Assembly (NCBI GenBank): GCA_037126765.1
Contig: JBBCBC010000027.1
Span: 8,828,406-8,892,405 of the forward strand
DNA: 64,000 nt
Source: Stenogyne calaminthoides
Lineage: Eukaryota; Streptophyta; Magnoliopsida; Lamiales; Lamiaceae
Reading direction: 5' to 3'
Below the pieces are notes generated by a model. It was not told where the DNA came from. It did not search any database and worked only from the letters and a program-made list of their open reading frames with translations. The position numbers were made by a program, and so were the translations under genes. Shown here in pieces: positions 33,380 through 46,085 of this stretch (position 1 is the first letter of the stretch; each line of letters begins with the position of its first letter).

Positions 33380-35780
33380 ATGGATAACACATCCCGTATG
33401 TATCATGATCCGCCAAGTTCTCTATTGATGAGTATGCAGATTGGGCCATATATATGTCCAACCATCTAGGCTCGACAAGGCGTAATGATGGAAGTCATCG
33501 AGAGAGGACCCATCATCATTTACTACGATAATCCCCGCAATGGAGGAGATCCGCATTTTCCCACGTGAAGTCTTGTATTTAAAAAGCCCAAATTTCGATG
33601 GACACGTAAGAAAGAAAAATCAGATACTGGACACCATTGCAAGACATATCATCATGAAGACAATGGATAAGGTCACCAAAGAGAAGATTAAGTATCTCAA
33701 ATCATGCGAAAAGCAATGTGGGATACTCCGCCGAGATCTCGCGAGGGAAATGAACAGATAAAAGACAAACCGCCTTCGTTTAACCGTGAAGTTCGAGAAA
33801 CCAAGATGTCATTTCAACTAAAACCATCAACGAACTCGATGGAAGAATTACAATGTCTATAAACAAGCTTCGAGAACTTGGTAGAGAGATGACCGATAAA
33901 GATATCAACTATAAGATCCTAAGGTCTCTCACCAAGAAGTGGGACATGAAGGTCACAGAATCAAAGATTGCCGTGACATTTCAAGAATGAAACCTAGTAG
34001 CTTGTTCTTGAGTCTTAAAGCTCACGAAGTTCGACCGATTGAAAGAGGTCAAGTTCGATGAAGACGAGGCCCTCAATAAACCTCGACTTCAAAATCTGTT
34101 GCTTTCAAGGCAACCAAGAGAGTAAACAAAGGCCAATGAACCCATTGGAAATATATTAAGTCAGTAACAGATCGCGTTGTTTACCGAAGCTTGAGAAGTC
34201 GATATACAACTTGGTAAGTATCAAGATTTTATAAGGACTATCAACATACCGAGGATCTAGATAGGAGATCGCATAACAGATCTCCCAGAAGAACCAGATC
34301 CGATGATCGGAGGGATCACAGAGATGAAAGGGGAAAGAGATAGTCGACAAAGGAAGGAAGAGATAACCAATCGATAGAAGAAACTCGGACTACTATCGAA
34401 GGGAAATCACCGATAGGTCATACGTAATGAGTGATTCACCCGAAGGAAGGGAACGGTGGATCCAGGAGCGTGCTTCAATCAGGAGAAGCCAGTCACTATA
34501 GCACGATCGCCTGCACTGGACGCCAGAGAGAGGGAAGAAAAGAGGAACAAAAAGAGAGCAACGGTTTAGAGACGTAAGAGCCATGGTTGCCGACACGTCA
34601 GAATCGACGATTCCTATTCGCCTCCGAGGACTCCGGATACTCCTCTCAGAGAAGACTTACCGACAAGAAGGTCGCCGACTTCTATGAAAGTGAAGATCCG
34701 ATATTCTCATCGACGATAATGAACTTTGCTCGATGGCCGTGGAGGACCAAATTCGAGGTAACCTCAAAACCCCTTCGCTCGCTTCTACACCGCTATCATT
34801 AAGACACCCGGCCGGGAGATTGACCAGCTCTCTACCAGAGCAATTGCTTGAAGATCTCTCCAATGCAAAGAGAAACTTATGCTATTGTGGAAGCCGAGAA
34901 TGATAAGTCGAGGATCGTAAATAATCACTTTGTCAAGAAAATGATCTCGTAAAAACCTTCAACTTAGATCAATTAAATCGCCGAAGGTAACCGAGGAATT
35001 TAAAATTCTCAAAGTTAAAGCTTCGATCAGAAAAGCAGATCAAAGAACAGATGGAAATTAACAGACAAAGAAGTCGATGACTTCAAAATCTTGCAAGCAA
35101 AATTCGATGAGCTATTCCGAATGCATGAAAGTCCAAATCCTCCGAGGAAAATCACAGAAGAAAATAGATGTTTTTTCAAAATCATCTCAAACCGTTAAAG
35201 ACATGAACGCCTATTTTCGAGTAAAGATTGATAAGGAGGACTTGGCTATGAGAAACCCTCCACATCCTCAAAAGCCCCCGACCGATTCATCTCGTAAAGG
35301 TGTAATCGATTTAATTTTCAAAAAGATACACCAAAAGCCAAACTTGTATCTAATAGGGTAAGAGACCGCTTGAGCAGTAAGGCAAGTGCCAAACCGTAAA
35401 AGGGAATGTAAATGGACCCCTAACCGGTAAAGCATCACCGAGGAATCAACGGAAGAACCCGGTTTTTCCGAAGAAACCTCAACTCGATCAACAGATCAGA
35501 ATCGTAAAAGACAACCTACAAAAAAAGGAAGTCTAATCTGAGACCCAACCAAGGTCACCGCTTAATAAGCATGCTTCGTAAACCGCGAAAACCATCTATG
35601 CTAAAAAAAGGATATGAATCTTTTGATGGTAGCAAATGTACCTACCCCCTATAGTCGTAAAATTTAGGGCTATCGTGACTGAACCACATCGGAAAAAAAA
35701 GAAGACAAACCGAAAAGGTAAATCATAAGTCTTCCAAGTCATCCAAGGTTCACACAAGTAATCATACAAATCGAAAAGCA
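33380..35780 (+). pseudogene. Element F gag and pol N-terminal region
   Basis: The ATG at 33380 starts MDNTSRMYHDPP, after which the frame breaks. Recognisable gag segments follow: YLKSPNFDGHVRKK near 33570, where a gag N-terminal domain is expected, and EKIKYLKSCEKQ near 33690. From about 34100 to 35780 only short basic/acidic pieces survive, such as SQKKIDVFSKSSQTVKDMN near 35150. I could not find an intact zinc knuckle. TAA stops created at CGTAA are frequent. Confidence 0.7.
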
Positions 35781-35781
35781 T

Positions 35782-36240
35782 ATGAGGATAAGTATGATTA
35801 TGTTGACAGTATGGGAGACAAATCAGCCTTTCGATCCGACCGATCACCATAGAAGTGCTCGCTTTGTATGGATCCCCAAATCCAAACCTAACCCCTCAGA
35901 CCCAATCCGAAAGGGGTACCTAAAACCCGATCCGATTGCAGGTGTTCGTGGGTCCGCCAACAAAGGAGGTGTGCAAGCAACTATCCGGGTACATCGATAG
36001 TGGATGCTCAAGGCACATGACCGAAGCAAACATCTCCTCGCCCTACATAGAACGTAAAAGGCCCGCGCGGTACTTTTTTCGGTGATGATAACTTTGGTTA
36101 TACCAAAGGGTTCGAACCTTAGAGAATGATGATGTACAAGTAATCGGAGTATCGCTTTGTCGAAGGTCCAAGCACAACCTATTATCGGTTTCACAATTCT
36201 CGCGACAAACGGATTCAAAGTGTTGAGTTCTCGATCGATC
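35782..36240 (+). pseudogene. Element F aspartic protease
   Basis: FVWIPKSKPNPSDP precedes the active site YIDSGCSRHMTE at about 35992-36027, the same DSGCSRHMTE form as in element B. After the EANISSPYI segment the frame is lost. Confidence 0.82.
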
Positions 36241-36275
36241 AATGCACTATCAAGAATCGAGTCACCAAACAGATA

Positions 36276-37300
36276 TTGCTAATCGGTTCAAGAAAAGGGA
36301 CGATCTACACAGCTGATTGGAACAGTTGTCCAAGAAATGCATGCCTGATTGTTAAGAGTTCCAAAAGTAGCAGTTGGCTCTGGCACAAAAGAATGAGCCA
36401 TCTGAACTTTAAAACTCTTAATAAGATAGCCAGGATGTCTCTAGTGGAAGGACTTCCGAATGAAGTGTTCTCAAAGGATCAGACATGTACTGCATGTCAG
36501 AAGGGAAAACAGGTCAAAGCTTCATTCAAAGGGATTTCCGGACCAAAGATCCAAAGCAGAGTATCGCAACCGCTTCATATGGATCTGCTTGGACCTGGGT
36601 TACACCACCGGCCTCAACGGACGCAAATACACTCTGGTAATCGTGGATGACTATTCCAAGTTTACCTGGGTTATATTCTTACATAAGAAGAATGAGACGA
36701 CAACCAAGATACCCGAGCTACTAAGAAGATTACAAAATGAGAAGGGTGTCAGCGTAGTAAAAATCAGATCAGATAAAGGTACAGAATTTCTGAACTCCTT
36801 TATTACTGATTTTTGCTCTAAGTTTGGTATACAGCATGAAACATCACCGCGAGGACGCCACACAAGTAATGGGAGTAGCCGAACGGAGAAACGTAACTCT
36901 CAAAGAAGTTCGCCGAACAATGTTATTTAACATGCGATGCCAAACCGCTTTCAAGGTATAATCAACACCGCATGCCATGCCATACGCAGTAACAGATGTC
37001 TCTCGACTAAGGCTCACTACAAAACACCTTATGAATCGTGGAAGGGCGTAAAACCTCGTGGTTTTTACTTCCATGTTTTTGGGTGCAAGTGTTTCATACA
37101 CAACAATGGGAAAAGTCATTGAAGACCTTTGAGGCCAAGTCCGATGAGGGTATATTTCTAGGTATTCTCATCTAGCAAAGCCTTCGTGGTCTACAACAAA
37201 CTAACCCTTGTTGTGGAAGAAACACCCTATGTAGCTTTTGATGAAGCATCTTCCGATCAAGAGAAAATCGCCTCGTAACAAGAAGTACCGATCTACCGTA
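36276..37300 (+). pseudogene. Element F integrase
   Basis: GAG-pre-integrase sequence WLWHKRMSHLNFKTLNK (36390) and CTACQKGKQ (36487) lead into the core. There HMDLLGPG-type sequence, VIVDDYSKFTWVIF near 36645 and IRSDKGTEF near 36770 mark the first two acids. The third region, normally QQNG.AERRN, is present near 36855-36895 but shifted in frame by extra bases. The C-terminal part with YETPYESWKG-like sequence follows near 37020. Confidence 0.87.
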
Positions 37301-37740
37301 ACCTCGATATTCGTAAAATGGATCGCCTAACGATCAAGGATAAAGGATCGTAAAATCAGATCAATTTACATTCCAGATCTAGCTGATTCACCAGATCAAT
37401 CGATCCTAAGGTACGAACAACTCGCCGATGAAAAAGCCGATTCACCGAGATAAGAAGAATCGAACCATCCGGTTGGGGAACTTGAAGTTCTATTTAATGA
37501 CATCAAAGACATGATGATTCCAACATCACCGAGACTTGTTCTTATCAAGTGGACCATAACCTCAAGACCACTCCCAATCACTAGTAATAAGATTTTATCG
37601 TAAACGGACGATGTTCTCAAAACCGACGCAAATCGTAATAGAAGGACTCGGATAACCGGCCATCCAACCGATCCGATAATTGGAGACCCGTCGATAAAAT
37701 TAAAACTAGACATCGATTGGTGAAAGTGCCATGTATTAAG

Positions 37741-38840
37741 TTATCCGCCTATGAAGGAACCTACTACAATCGAGGAAGCATTACAAGACGCAAACCGGAT
37801 TCTAGCCATGCAGAGGAGCCGAACAGTTCGAGAGAAATGAAGTATGGGAACTAGTAGATGCATTCGTGCCATCAAGACGAATTGGCACTTAAAATGGATC
37901 TTCAAGAACAAGAGAGATGAGAAAAATGTTATCACCGTAAATAAGGCAAGACTTGTTGCTAAGGGGTATTCACAATCGTAAGGAATTGATTACGATGAGA
38001 CTTTTGCACCGGGCCGCCGCCGCTTTGAAGCCATTCGTCGTTTTCGGGCGCGATGCTTCCCACAGAGGGTTCATGGTATCGATGGACGAAAGAGTGCTTT
38101 CTTAAACGGGGGTACTAGCGGAGGAAGTTTATGTCTAACAACCTCCGTGCTTTTGAAAAAAGGCAACCAAGTGTATCGCTTAAGAAAAGCTCTTTATGGT
38201 TCAAACAGTTCGCGAGCCCGGTATGATACACTCTCTCGTTCTTGATCGAAAAGTGGGTTCACTAAAGGAACAAAGGGACGTAACCTTATTCGTAATAGAA
38301 GATGGAGAAGATATTCGATGGTTCAGATTTACGTGGATCTACATCATCTTCGGATCTCCAAACAAGAACCTATGTGAAAGATTCAAAGAACCGATGCAAG
38401 GGAAATTTGAGATGTCCATGATGGGTCGATGAATTACTTTTAGGTCTCCAAGTTAAACAAAGTTCGGCGGATATTCATCTCGCCAAGCAAAGTACACTAG
38501 AATATTTTGGCTAAGTTTGGAATTCAAAAATAGCAAGGAAGCCAAAATTCCTATGATGACCGGATTCAAGATGGATCCAGATGAGGCCGGTCGTAAAACA
38601 AATCAAGGAATATAGGGCTCTCATCGATCTTTATTATACCCGACCGCCAAAGAGACAGATATCACTTTCGCAGAGGGTGTATGTGTGATTTCGTGCAAAT
38701 CCAATGGTCACCACCTAGAAGTTGCCTAAGCGGATTTTATATTCAAGGAACAATAAACCTTGGTTTATTCTACCCATCGATGATAATCTAGAGCTTAGTG
38801 GGTATTTCGATTCTCGATTATGGAGGTTGCAAGATCGACG
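37741..38840 (+). pseudogene. Element F reverse transcriptase
   Basis: RT motifs in shifting frames: a WVFKNKRDE equivalent near 37900, ARLVAKGYSQ near 37945 followed by a TAA where other copies have a glutamate-containing codon, and YDETFAP near 37990. The palm region near 38090-38110 keeps SAFLNGG. The catalytic box at 38330 reads YVD and then shifts, so the second aspartate is lost. GSPNKNLCERF and a LLGLQVKQ-like stretch follow near 38350-38460. Confidence 0.82.
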
Positions 38841-39244
38841 GTAAAATCAACCTCGTGAACATGTCGCTTCTTAGGAAGTAAACCGATCTCGTGGTTTTCA
38901 AAGAAGGCACATCGCTATGTACATCAACAAATCAAGCGTAATATATGGTCGCAGAAGTCGTTGTTCCTAATCGCTCGCTCACCAAGAAATGAGGGATTAC
39001 AACATTGTAGCTAAGAACGCACTCTATATTCTCGTGACAAGAATAGTGCTATTGCAATCACTCGTAATCCGCTTCTACATACAAGATGCAAGCATGTAGA
39101 TGTCGACACCACTTCATAAGAGATCACGTTGAAAAGAAGAATATCGTAATGGAAAAGATTCATACCGATATACGTAGGCCGATATTCTAACCAAGCCACT
39201 AGCCGAGATCGATTCAGAGATTTATGCAATGAGCTAGACTTCTA
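38841..39244 (+). pseudogene. Element F RNase H, C-terminal part
   Basis: Fragments matching B include the NSAIAITRNPLLHTRCKHVDV block near 39045-39105 (in part), FIRDHVEKKNIVMEKIHTD and ILTKPL, ending at a TAG at 39242-39244. The catalytic-region CDN motif is damaged. Confidence 0.75.
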
Positions 39245-41190
39245 GATCTTGGAGAAATGTCACCGAAAAATGTTTGATGGAATGCTCTCCGTAATCCACC
39301 GGTTAAGAGACTAACCAGACGAGAGAAATCGGCTTGAGTTTGGTATCTTAATCGATCTCAAGAGATCGATATGCAAAAATCGATCGACATACACGCTACC
39401 AGATCCAAAGGAACCGACGATTTTTAGTGTTATCGATTTTAAGTCTATCGCTTTTAAAGGAACCGATCGTAATTCAAGGTTTATCGATTTAAGGAAAATG
39501 CTCGCTTTTAAAGGATTATCCGATTAAATCAAGTTGGTTATAGTATTTTTTTGTGATTCAACAAGCAAGATTCGAGATTAAGAAGCTATCAATCGCATAA
39601 GAAAGTGAATTTACACAACAAAATGAAATAATGTAACTTTTCATTGATAAAAACCCAAGGTGAGGTTACATTACGAAGTTACAAGTACAAGAAGACCCGG
39701 AGGTCAAGACATAAATGTTAACCAAAATCCTAAACCTATAACCCTAAACCCTCATCCAAACCCCCCGAACTCAAGTTAAATGAAGGAAAGAGAGAGATTT
39801 TAAACTCTCATTTTTCCCCACTTAACAAGGGGTGAGAGAGGTTTTTAAAGAAGGTAATCCCAAGGCAAACCATGGACTCTCCAAGATCAAGAAAACCGGA
39901 GCGACAGAGGCCTTGATAGATTCTAAGCCCGAGCCCTAAAAAAGGAGGAGTAGTAGGGCTCTCCAATGTTAAATGGAGCACGGTGCCAAAGAGTTGGTCA
40001 TCGATCTCATGGGCACATGTGTCGATATATTTTATACCGTGACTAAGTCCGATGGTTTCGTTACGCTATCCAGATAGACACACAAGGTGCATACGGTTAG
40101 GAGAAGTGTCTTCTCGGGCTTGCAACAAACAGATCCGCCACTGGTGGTAGAGAAGCTTTTGCAAAGAATCGATGTGAAATCGAAGATGATGAAGAAAACA
40201 AAGAATGAGGGATGCAAAGGGTTGATTTGAGAAGATGAAACCATATAAAAGGGTGTAAAAGTGTTTCGGAAGTCTCACCGAAACAAGGGTTCACCAAGAT
40301 ACATGATTCTTACAAAGAAGATAAGTATGGTGAATGGGTGATGTTGTGTAAAAACATTGGTCCATTTTATAGAGGCCAAGCAAGGATGCAAATGCAATTG
40401 TCGGGTTCAAGAAGCCTATCCGAGAAATTTGCATCAAAAGGACAAAAGGTAGAAATCACGCCGACCGATAATTGATAAATTTACGGTTGATTGACATATC
40501 GAGAGATTCGCACGATATTTACGCATGTCAATCACGCCTACTTAGGGAATAGAAGCTACTACTCTAGACTAAGTTTTTGGCGGTAACACTTATCCCAAGA
40601 ATTGGCTTTATCCGAAAAGAATCGATAAGGTCAACCAAAAATGACATTTACGAAAGCATGATCGATGAGAGAGATCACAGGGCTTGAAACTCCAATAAAT
40701 CGATATATCGTCTATAAAACAAATATCAGTTGAAGGGGAACTTCAACCGATCAAGGCGGATAAAAAGGGAAATCGACGATTAAGGAAAGATCACTAAGCT
40801 CAAGTTTCAACAAATCGACGCGAATCGAGAAGATCGCTTAAAAGGATCATAGTTGGGAAATTTCTTAAGGCTTAGGCAGTAATGATTAAGATCAACAAGT
40901 GGAATCAACATTGACAAGTAATATTGATCGATAACAACATCACCAACCAGACACGATCTCTTCTTGTTCTTTATTTATTTATCGGATCGATTCGATTTTA
41001 TTTTCATTTTATCGCACTCCACTATCCTTGTGGACGGTACTCGCAAATCATTTAATGCGGACGGGGTACATGTATTAACCGCTACTTGATCGTGCTTTTT
41101 AAATCCAAAAGTTTTGTGTAGACGCGTTTTTCCAACCCTACGATCAAAACCGCTAACTGAGCGCATAATCTTTTTCAAAACGATTGATCT
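39245..41190 (+). other. F post-pol region, no sense coding seen
   Basis: About 1.9 kb without plus-strand coding support. On the minus strand, from about 39720 down to 39600, the sequence looks like a plant 3' UTR (TATCAATGAAAAGTTACATT), and a 67-codon basic frame lies at 40975-41178. An antisense gene remnant is possible but weak. The segment is rich in GAT/ATCGAT. Confidence 0.45.
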
Positions 41191-41220
41191 TCAAAATCTT
41201 GTCTTATTGTACCCTCCACT

Positions 41221-41229
41221 TATATAAAG
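41221..41229 (+). promoter_or_regulatory. Possible TATA box for the F extra frame
   Basis: CTTATATAAAGA lies upstream of a T/C-rich leader like a plant 5' UTR and of the extra-frame region, as in element B. The box also reads as TTTATATAAG on the minus strand, so a divergent promoter cannot be excluded. Confidence 0.35.
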
Positions 41230-41429
41230 ATTCATCAAACCTTACCGTAGTTTTTTTCGCTTCACAAACTCAAGATTACTCTCATTGAAAAAACTTCAAA
41301 TTTTACTCTACGCTTCAAAATCGCCTCTCAAAATTTGAATCGTAATATTTTTTTTAAGCTTAATGATGAATCTTTCTTTCCGCTAAAAACATTGTTTTCA
41401 AAAGTTGTTTTTTCGGAAATTATGCTTCA

Positions 41430-44400
41430 TGCCTTTTGTTTTCCGCAAAGATGATATTGATATTGATTATGCACAAATTTAATGAGTCTATCTCACATGT
41501 AGATGGCCACTCATGGACTTGGAAAGATCATGTGCAATTATGCGAATCGCAACGAAGATCTTCGAGGATAAGTTCGCGGGCTTTGGAACCACCGAGGATT
41601 TCTCAATCCATGGAGGTGGAACAAACTCAAGAAAGCCGGATCGAAACATATTATTTCGCTTTCATCGCAATCCAAGTTGATGCAAAGATGAAGCACTTCA
41701 ATTCTTGCAAAATTTGAGTGTGGATACAAAAAGCCGGAGACGAACCGATGTCGCCACCAACGGAGAAGAAATCGATCGACAAATGCGTACATCACTGTCT
41801 GCTCAAATTTTGCCAAAGGGCTTAATCTCTCCCGCACACTACAGGAGAATGAGGATGAAGAAATCGAGGGAGCTCTTAAGAGAGGCAGATAAACATCGAC
41901 AACCGGATTCATCGTGCCAATGCTCAAAAGAAAGTACAGATCATTGCTTGACATTTCCGTCAAGAACGATCATGGGAATTCATTTAGCCCAGATGCTCTC
42001 ACATCACCAAAATGTACAAAGATGGCAAAGAATAATTGATGGGGCTCGTAACATCAATCGCACGGCTTCCCGAAAAGCCATCTTGCTCCAAGAACACGTA
42101 AAAAATTTGGAGTCAATGAATCCAAAGTGTCTTTTTCAAAAAAAGAGAATCAAGAATCTCAACAAGGTTGCAAATATATTAAAAGACAAACCGCCAAGCT
42201 ACCGAATGGAATCGTAATGGATCAAGTCCTACAATGCCTTCCTCTCATCAACTTCAGCTATATATGGGCCACCAGACGATGACACGGAGCCCACTCCAAC
42301 AAAAATCAAGAAAGGAAAGAGCAAAGAAGTCACTCATCCACACCGGGCTTGCTCCACGTAAAAAGAAACGAAAACCGTGAAGGCCCAGAGAAGAGGCCAA
42401 AGAAAGCAAAGAACCTACCCCGACTCTAAAGACTAGAAGATGAGTCGAAGAAGAAAAAAGCTACCAACAAACCTGCTATGCGAACAAAGAACAGTAATCG
42501 ACAGCAAGCTTTCAACCCGAGGGCTCGCCAGAACGATCCGAGGTAGAAGCACAAGCCGATAAATCTACTTCTCCTCAACCTCAAGCCGATTCACCGCCAG
42601 ACTAAAGGCCGCAGAGCATATCTCTACCGCTAGTTCACCGCCATGAACCCGAACCAGATATAACCGCCACTACAAAGCAGTAATCCATCGCAGTTGAACC
42701 AATCGATAACTTCCGCCGATTCAAGCACAAACCGTAAGCTTCCACATCTCATCCAATGTAATCCGGACAGATCATTCTCAAGATCCAGATCAACAAAGAC
42801 CATCACCGAAAAATGGTCGACTAAGAATTGAACGGAGATTGATGAGATGTATCCACAACCGGGTCGCCCATCCCGCCATCGAGAAGAAGTCATGGAGATC
42901 CTCACCGAGAGATCTCGATTAAAAAGCTTCTCAGATCTTATCTTACTTGTTGAACAGATGGGTGGCGCGGATGAGTTCGCAGATTTTGACTTCGAGCATG
43001 AGGAAGTTCCGCCAAAGTGGGATCACCAACCGAGCTCATATCCGATAAACTGCGGAAAGCTCGATCCACGTGAAGTTGGAACCGCCGGAAGAAGAGAAGC
43101 CGAGATCGCCAAGAAGCTCCGTAAAATGACGCCGAAATGGTGAATGCCGAGTCGCTGGATGAAAGTGGAACCGGTGTCATAGCTTCACGCACCAACCACC
43201 GGAGGCACAAACAATCGAACCTCGATCAAGTGATGGATCCAATTCCTACATCCCAAATCACCATCGATCAACTTCAGAGATCGATCTTTGTCTCAAAGAT
43301 CTCCCGAAAGAAGAGATTGAGGGAGTGTTAATCGATCGAGACAAATCGCCTCAAACAAAACGGCAATCGAGATCGTTCTCCCAATCCATGTCCACCATAT
43401 TCGCCGAGCTTACAAAATCGCTTGATGACAAGTCAAACAGTGGATGAAACTCAATCTTCTTTTTCTCGACGCCACCGAGAAAAGGCTCGAAAGTTATCGA
43501 AGAGAAATTTGACAAAATGATTTGGACACTCTCTCGCAACAATGGAAATCGCCAAGAAAGAACCGACATAACCGCCCGTAATCTAATAGCTCAATCTTCG
43601 TGTTTATCTCGCTAATGATTTAAATCGCATTGTCGGCCAACTTTTGGGTCTCGACTTCCCACTCAACGCGCTTTTTGATCAAACCAAAAAGGGGAAGGAT
43701 TCGAGAAACCAACCGACACATCGATGACAAGGCCCATGGACAAAGCTCAATTGCAAAGAAAGGCCGCCGGGGTGCCGGGACATCAAAATCGACCGCCATC
43801 GCATCAGAAAGCTACCGTAATACAAGCCTAGTCGATACAGCCGATAAGGAGCTAGTCAGAAATTGTCCAAAGAACAGATAATCAAGAAGAAAGAAGGACG
43901 TAAAAACGGGCACAAGGTAAGGGTTGAAAAGAAGTTCAAATCAAGGGCTAAGAAAGGATTAATCGGAAAATCGCGACCGTAACCTCTTTGCCAAAGAAGA
44001 GTCGACATTTAGATTATACCAAAAAACCGCCGCGACACGCCAAGAGGTTTGAGGAATGGAATAAGATCGTAAGTGAATGGCTTCTAGATGCCTTTGTCCT
44101 TGATCTTGTCCTAAAAAGAAGAATCACCGATGATGAGTTCCTCAACCGGGTTACGTAATAAATATCCGCATTTTTCAAGTATTCGGAAAATGAAGCCAAG
44201 CTTATAAATGTAAAGATATCTCGCCAAGAGTATGATCCGTTAATATACTCAAAGAAGGCAGATGGCTCATTTGACAGACGGGCATTTGAGAGATTCTACT
44301 TTGACATCTTGAGCAAATCACGATAATCGATCAAAGAGGCATAACCGATGTCAAATGGAAACTCTATCGATTTTCAACATTCCACAAGACCAAAGAGAAA

Positions 44401-44460
44401 TGCCGTATGATACAAGCCCAAGGAGTGAAGATTCGTAAGACGCCTCAGGATCGCTAGCTT
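41430..44460 (+). pseudogene. F extra frame, decayed
   Basis: Same-strand pieces lie between pol and the PPT: GLISPAHYRRMRMKKSRELL near 41820, EILTERSRLKSFSDLILLVEQM near 42900, an acidic EFADFDFEHEE near 42975, a STIFAELTKSLDD segment near 43390 and IYSKKADGSFDRRAFERFYF near 44245. Charged, heptad-like stretches suggest a coiled coil, as in B. Many frameshifts and stops occur. By position and composition it is the counterpart of the B extra frame. I cannot align the two directly. Confidence 0.5.
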
Positions 44461-44617
44461 TTTAAATTCAACTTTTCCGATGTAACATGTAATCATCTTA
44501 TCTAATGAAAAGTTTATTTTTTCGATCCCAAGACAAAAATCTTTTGTTTTCCGACATTTGCTCTTTAATCGTTTCTATACTAATCAACTGTTTGTTTTCA
44601 AGTGTTTTGGTTTCATC

Positions 44618-44629
44618 AAAAGGGGAAAT
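44618..44629 (+). other. Polypurine tract of F
   Basis: AAAAGGGGAAAT directly precedes the 3' LTR. Confidence 0.88.
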
Positions 44630-46080
44630 TGTTGGGAAATTTATAGTTTTGATGAAAGTTCAAAAACACATGTAACAGACCAAAATGACCGTTAGTCGAT
44701 CGATGTTTACATTATCGCTATAGGAGACCGGGCTTGATAATGATTGTATAGAAAAACCGATGTAATAGATAGGTCACATATTGAGGGGGAACTCAATATG
44801 TAAAGGTCGATCCAAGATTCGTAAGAAAGTTCGATATCCCATGAGCGTAACGCTAAACCGTAACGGAAGATCGATCTAACCGATCTTGTCGATAACTCGC
44901 CGAAGTCATGAAGCTCAAACCTCTATACTAGAAGATCGATGACTTCCGTAAGATAAGACCGTAAGACCTACATCACCGAGTCACCAATTGAAGCTAAGTC
45001 AACAGCGCCAGAAGACTCCATCAGTGGATCGATCGGGCCAGATCGACGATCACCATAAGATGAAAATCGATGTTTCATCTTATCATACGCCCCGCGATCC
45101 GAACAAGATGAATACCAACCTTAGTTGGAGGAACAACACCGCAGCAAGGCTTTCATCCAATAAGGAAGAGACACGATGAACAGAGCCGACATCATGGATT
45201 CGATGTTGTTTCTCTCAAACGGCTTATAAACTTTCACCATGCCGCTCCTCAAGACGCCACATCAAGCTCGCAACTCTACCTAAAATAGCCCGAGATTCAA
45301 ATTGTTTCCAACGCTCTTTGATCTCAAGGTCTATAAATATGGGATCACACTTCAGAGTGAAATACGGAAATGCCGGGACAAACAACATAATCAAGAAGCT
45401 CAAACTATAGTCGATTTTCGCATCTAAGAACACAACTACAAGCTTATTTTATATTGTGTTCATCCCATAAGTTTTAGCAAGAAATCTTTTCATCTAGCTA
45501 TCAGTCGCTTTTATACGCAAGAAAAGATTTCATAGTTGAACCTCAACAATCTTACCCAAACCCCCAAGTTAGGATAAGTTGTTTAGCAAGATTTTTACCA
45601 GGTTTCTAAGATCGATTTCGGGATCGCTTTGAGTGAGAACTCTTAAAACATCTGTTGGTGTAATTGGTTGGACTAACACACTAATCTAAGTCCAATCGGT
45701 TAAGTTCTGTTAAGTTGGTGCCCCTTGTGAAAGGGAAGAGTGGATGTAGGACCGGGTTTGTCCGAACCACTATAAATCAGGTGCTTTTATCGCTTTGATT
45801 AATCGCTCTCACATCGCACAATCTTAAAGCGCATACATTCTAAGTTAAGATCGACAAAGACCAAGCTTCGATCCGACGGACCGATTTTCACATCCGATTA
45901 AAAAGATAAAACTTGAATCTGATTTATACAAACCGGTTTTTCACGGTAAAACTTTAAGACTTCCAAGACGCGAACGCTTAATCTGAGATAGTTACCGAAT
46001 CGATCCGCTATCTGCTCCGGGCGACCAAGAAGAAGTTTTTGGTCTATTATCGATCGCCTCAATAACCGATAAGGACCTCG
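44630..46080 (+). repeat. 3' LTR of F
   Basis: It starts TGTTGGGAAATTTATAG. It ends GGACCTCG instead of GGACCTACA and lacks roughly 100 bases near its end relative to the 5' LTR, yet the target duplication GCTTT follows directly. The shared block is at 45735-45790. Confidence 0.88.
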
Positions 46081-46085
46081 GCTTT

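Larger units (their letters stand above)
31751..46080 (+). mobile_element. Ty1/copia element F (Sirevirus-like)
   Basis: A 14.3-kb plus-strand element with LTRs of 1513 bp (5') and 1451 bp (3'), an iMet-type PBS, a PPT, and gag, protease, integrase, RT and RNase H in order. A 5.4-kb region between RNase H and the PPT holds extra-frame remnants. The duplication GCTTT is at 31746-31750 and 46081-46085. Every frame is broken, many times at CGTAA or similar sequences where homologues have CTGAA or CAGAA. Confidence 0.92.

Noticed and set aside
41538..41963. 141-codon minus-strand frame
   Set aside because: It is antisense to the extra-frame region of F, which has better same-strand support.
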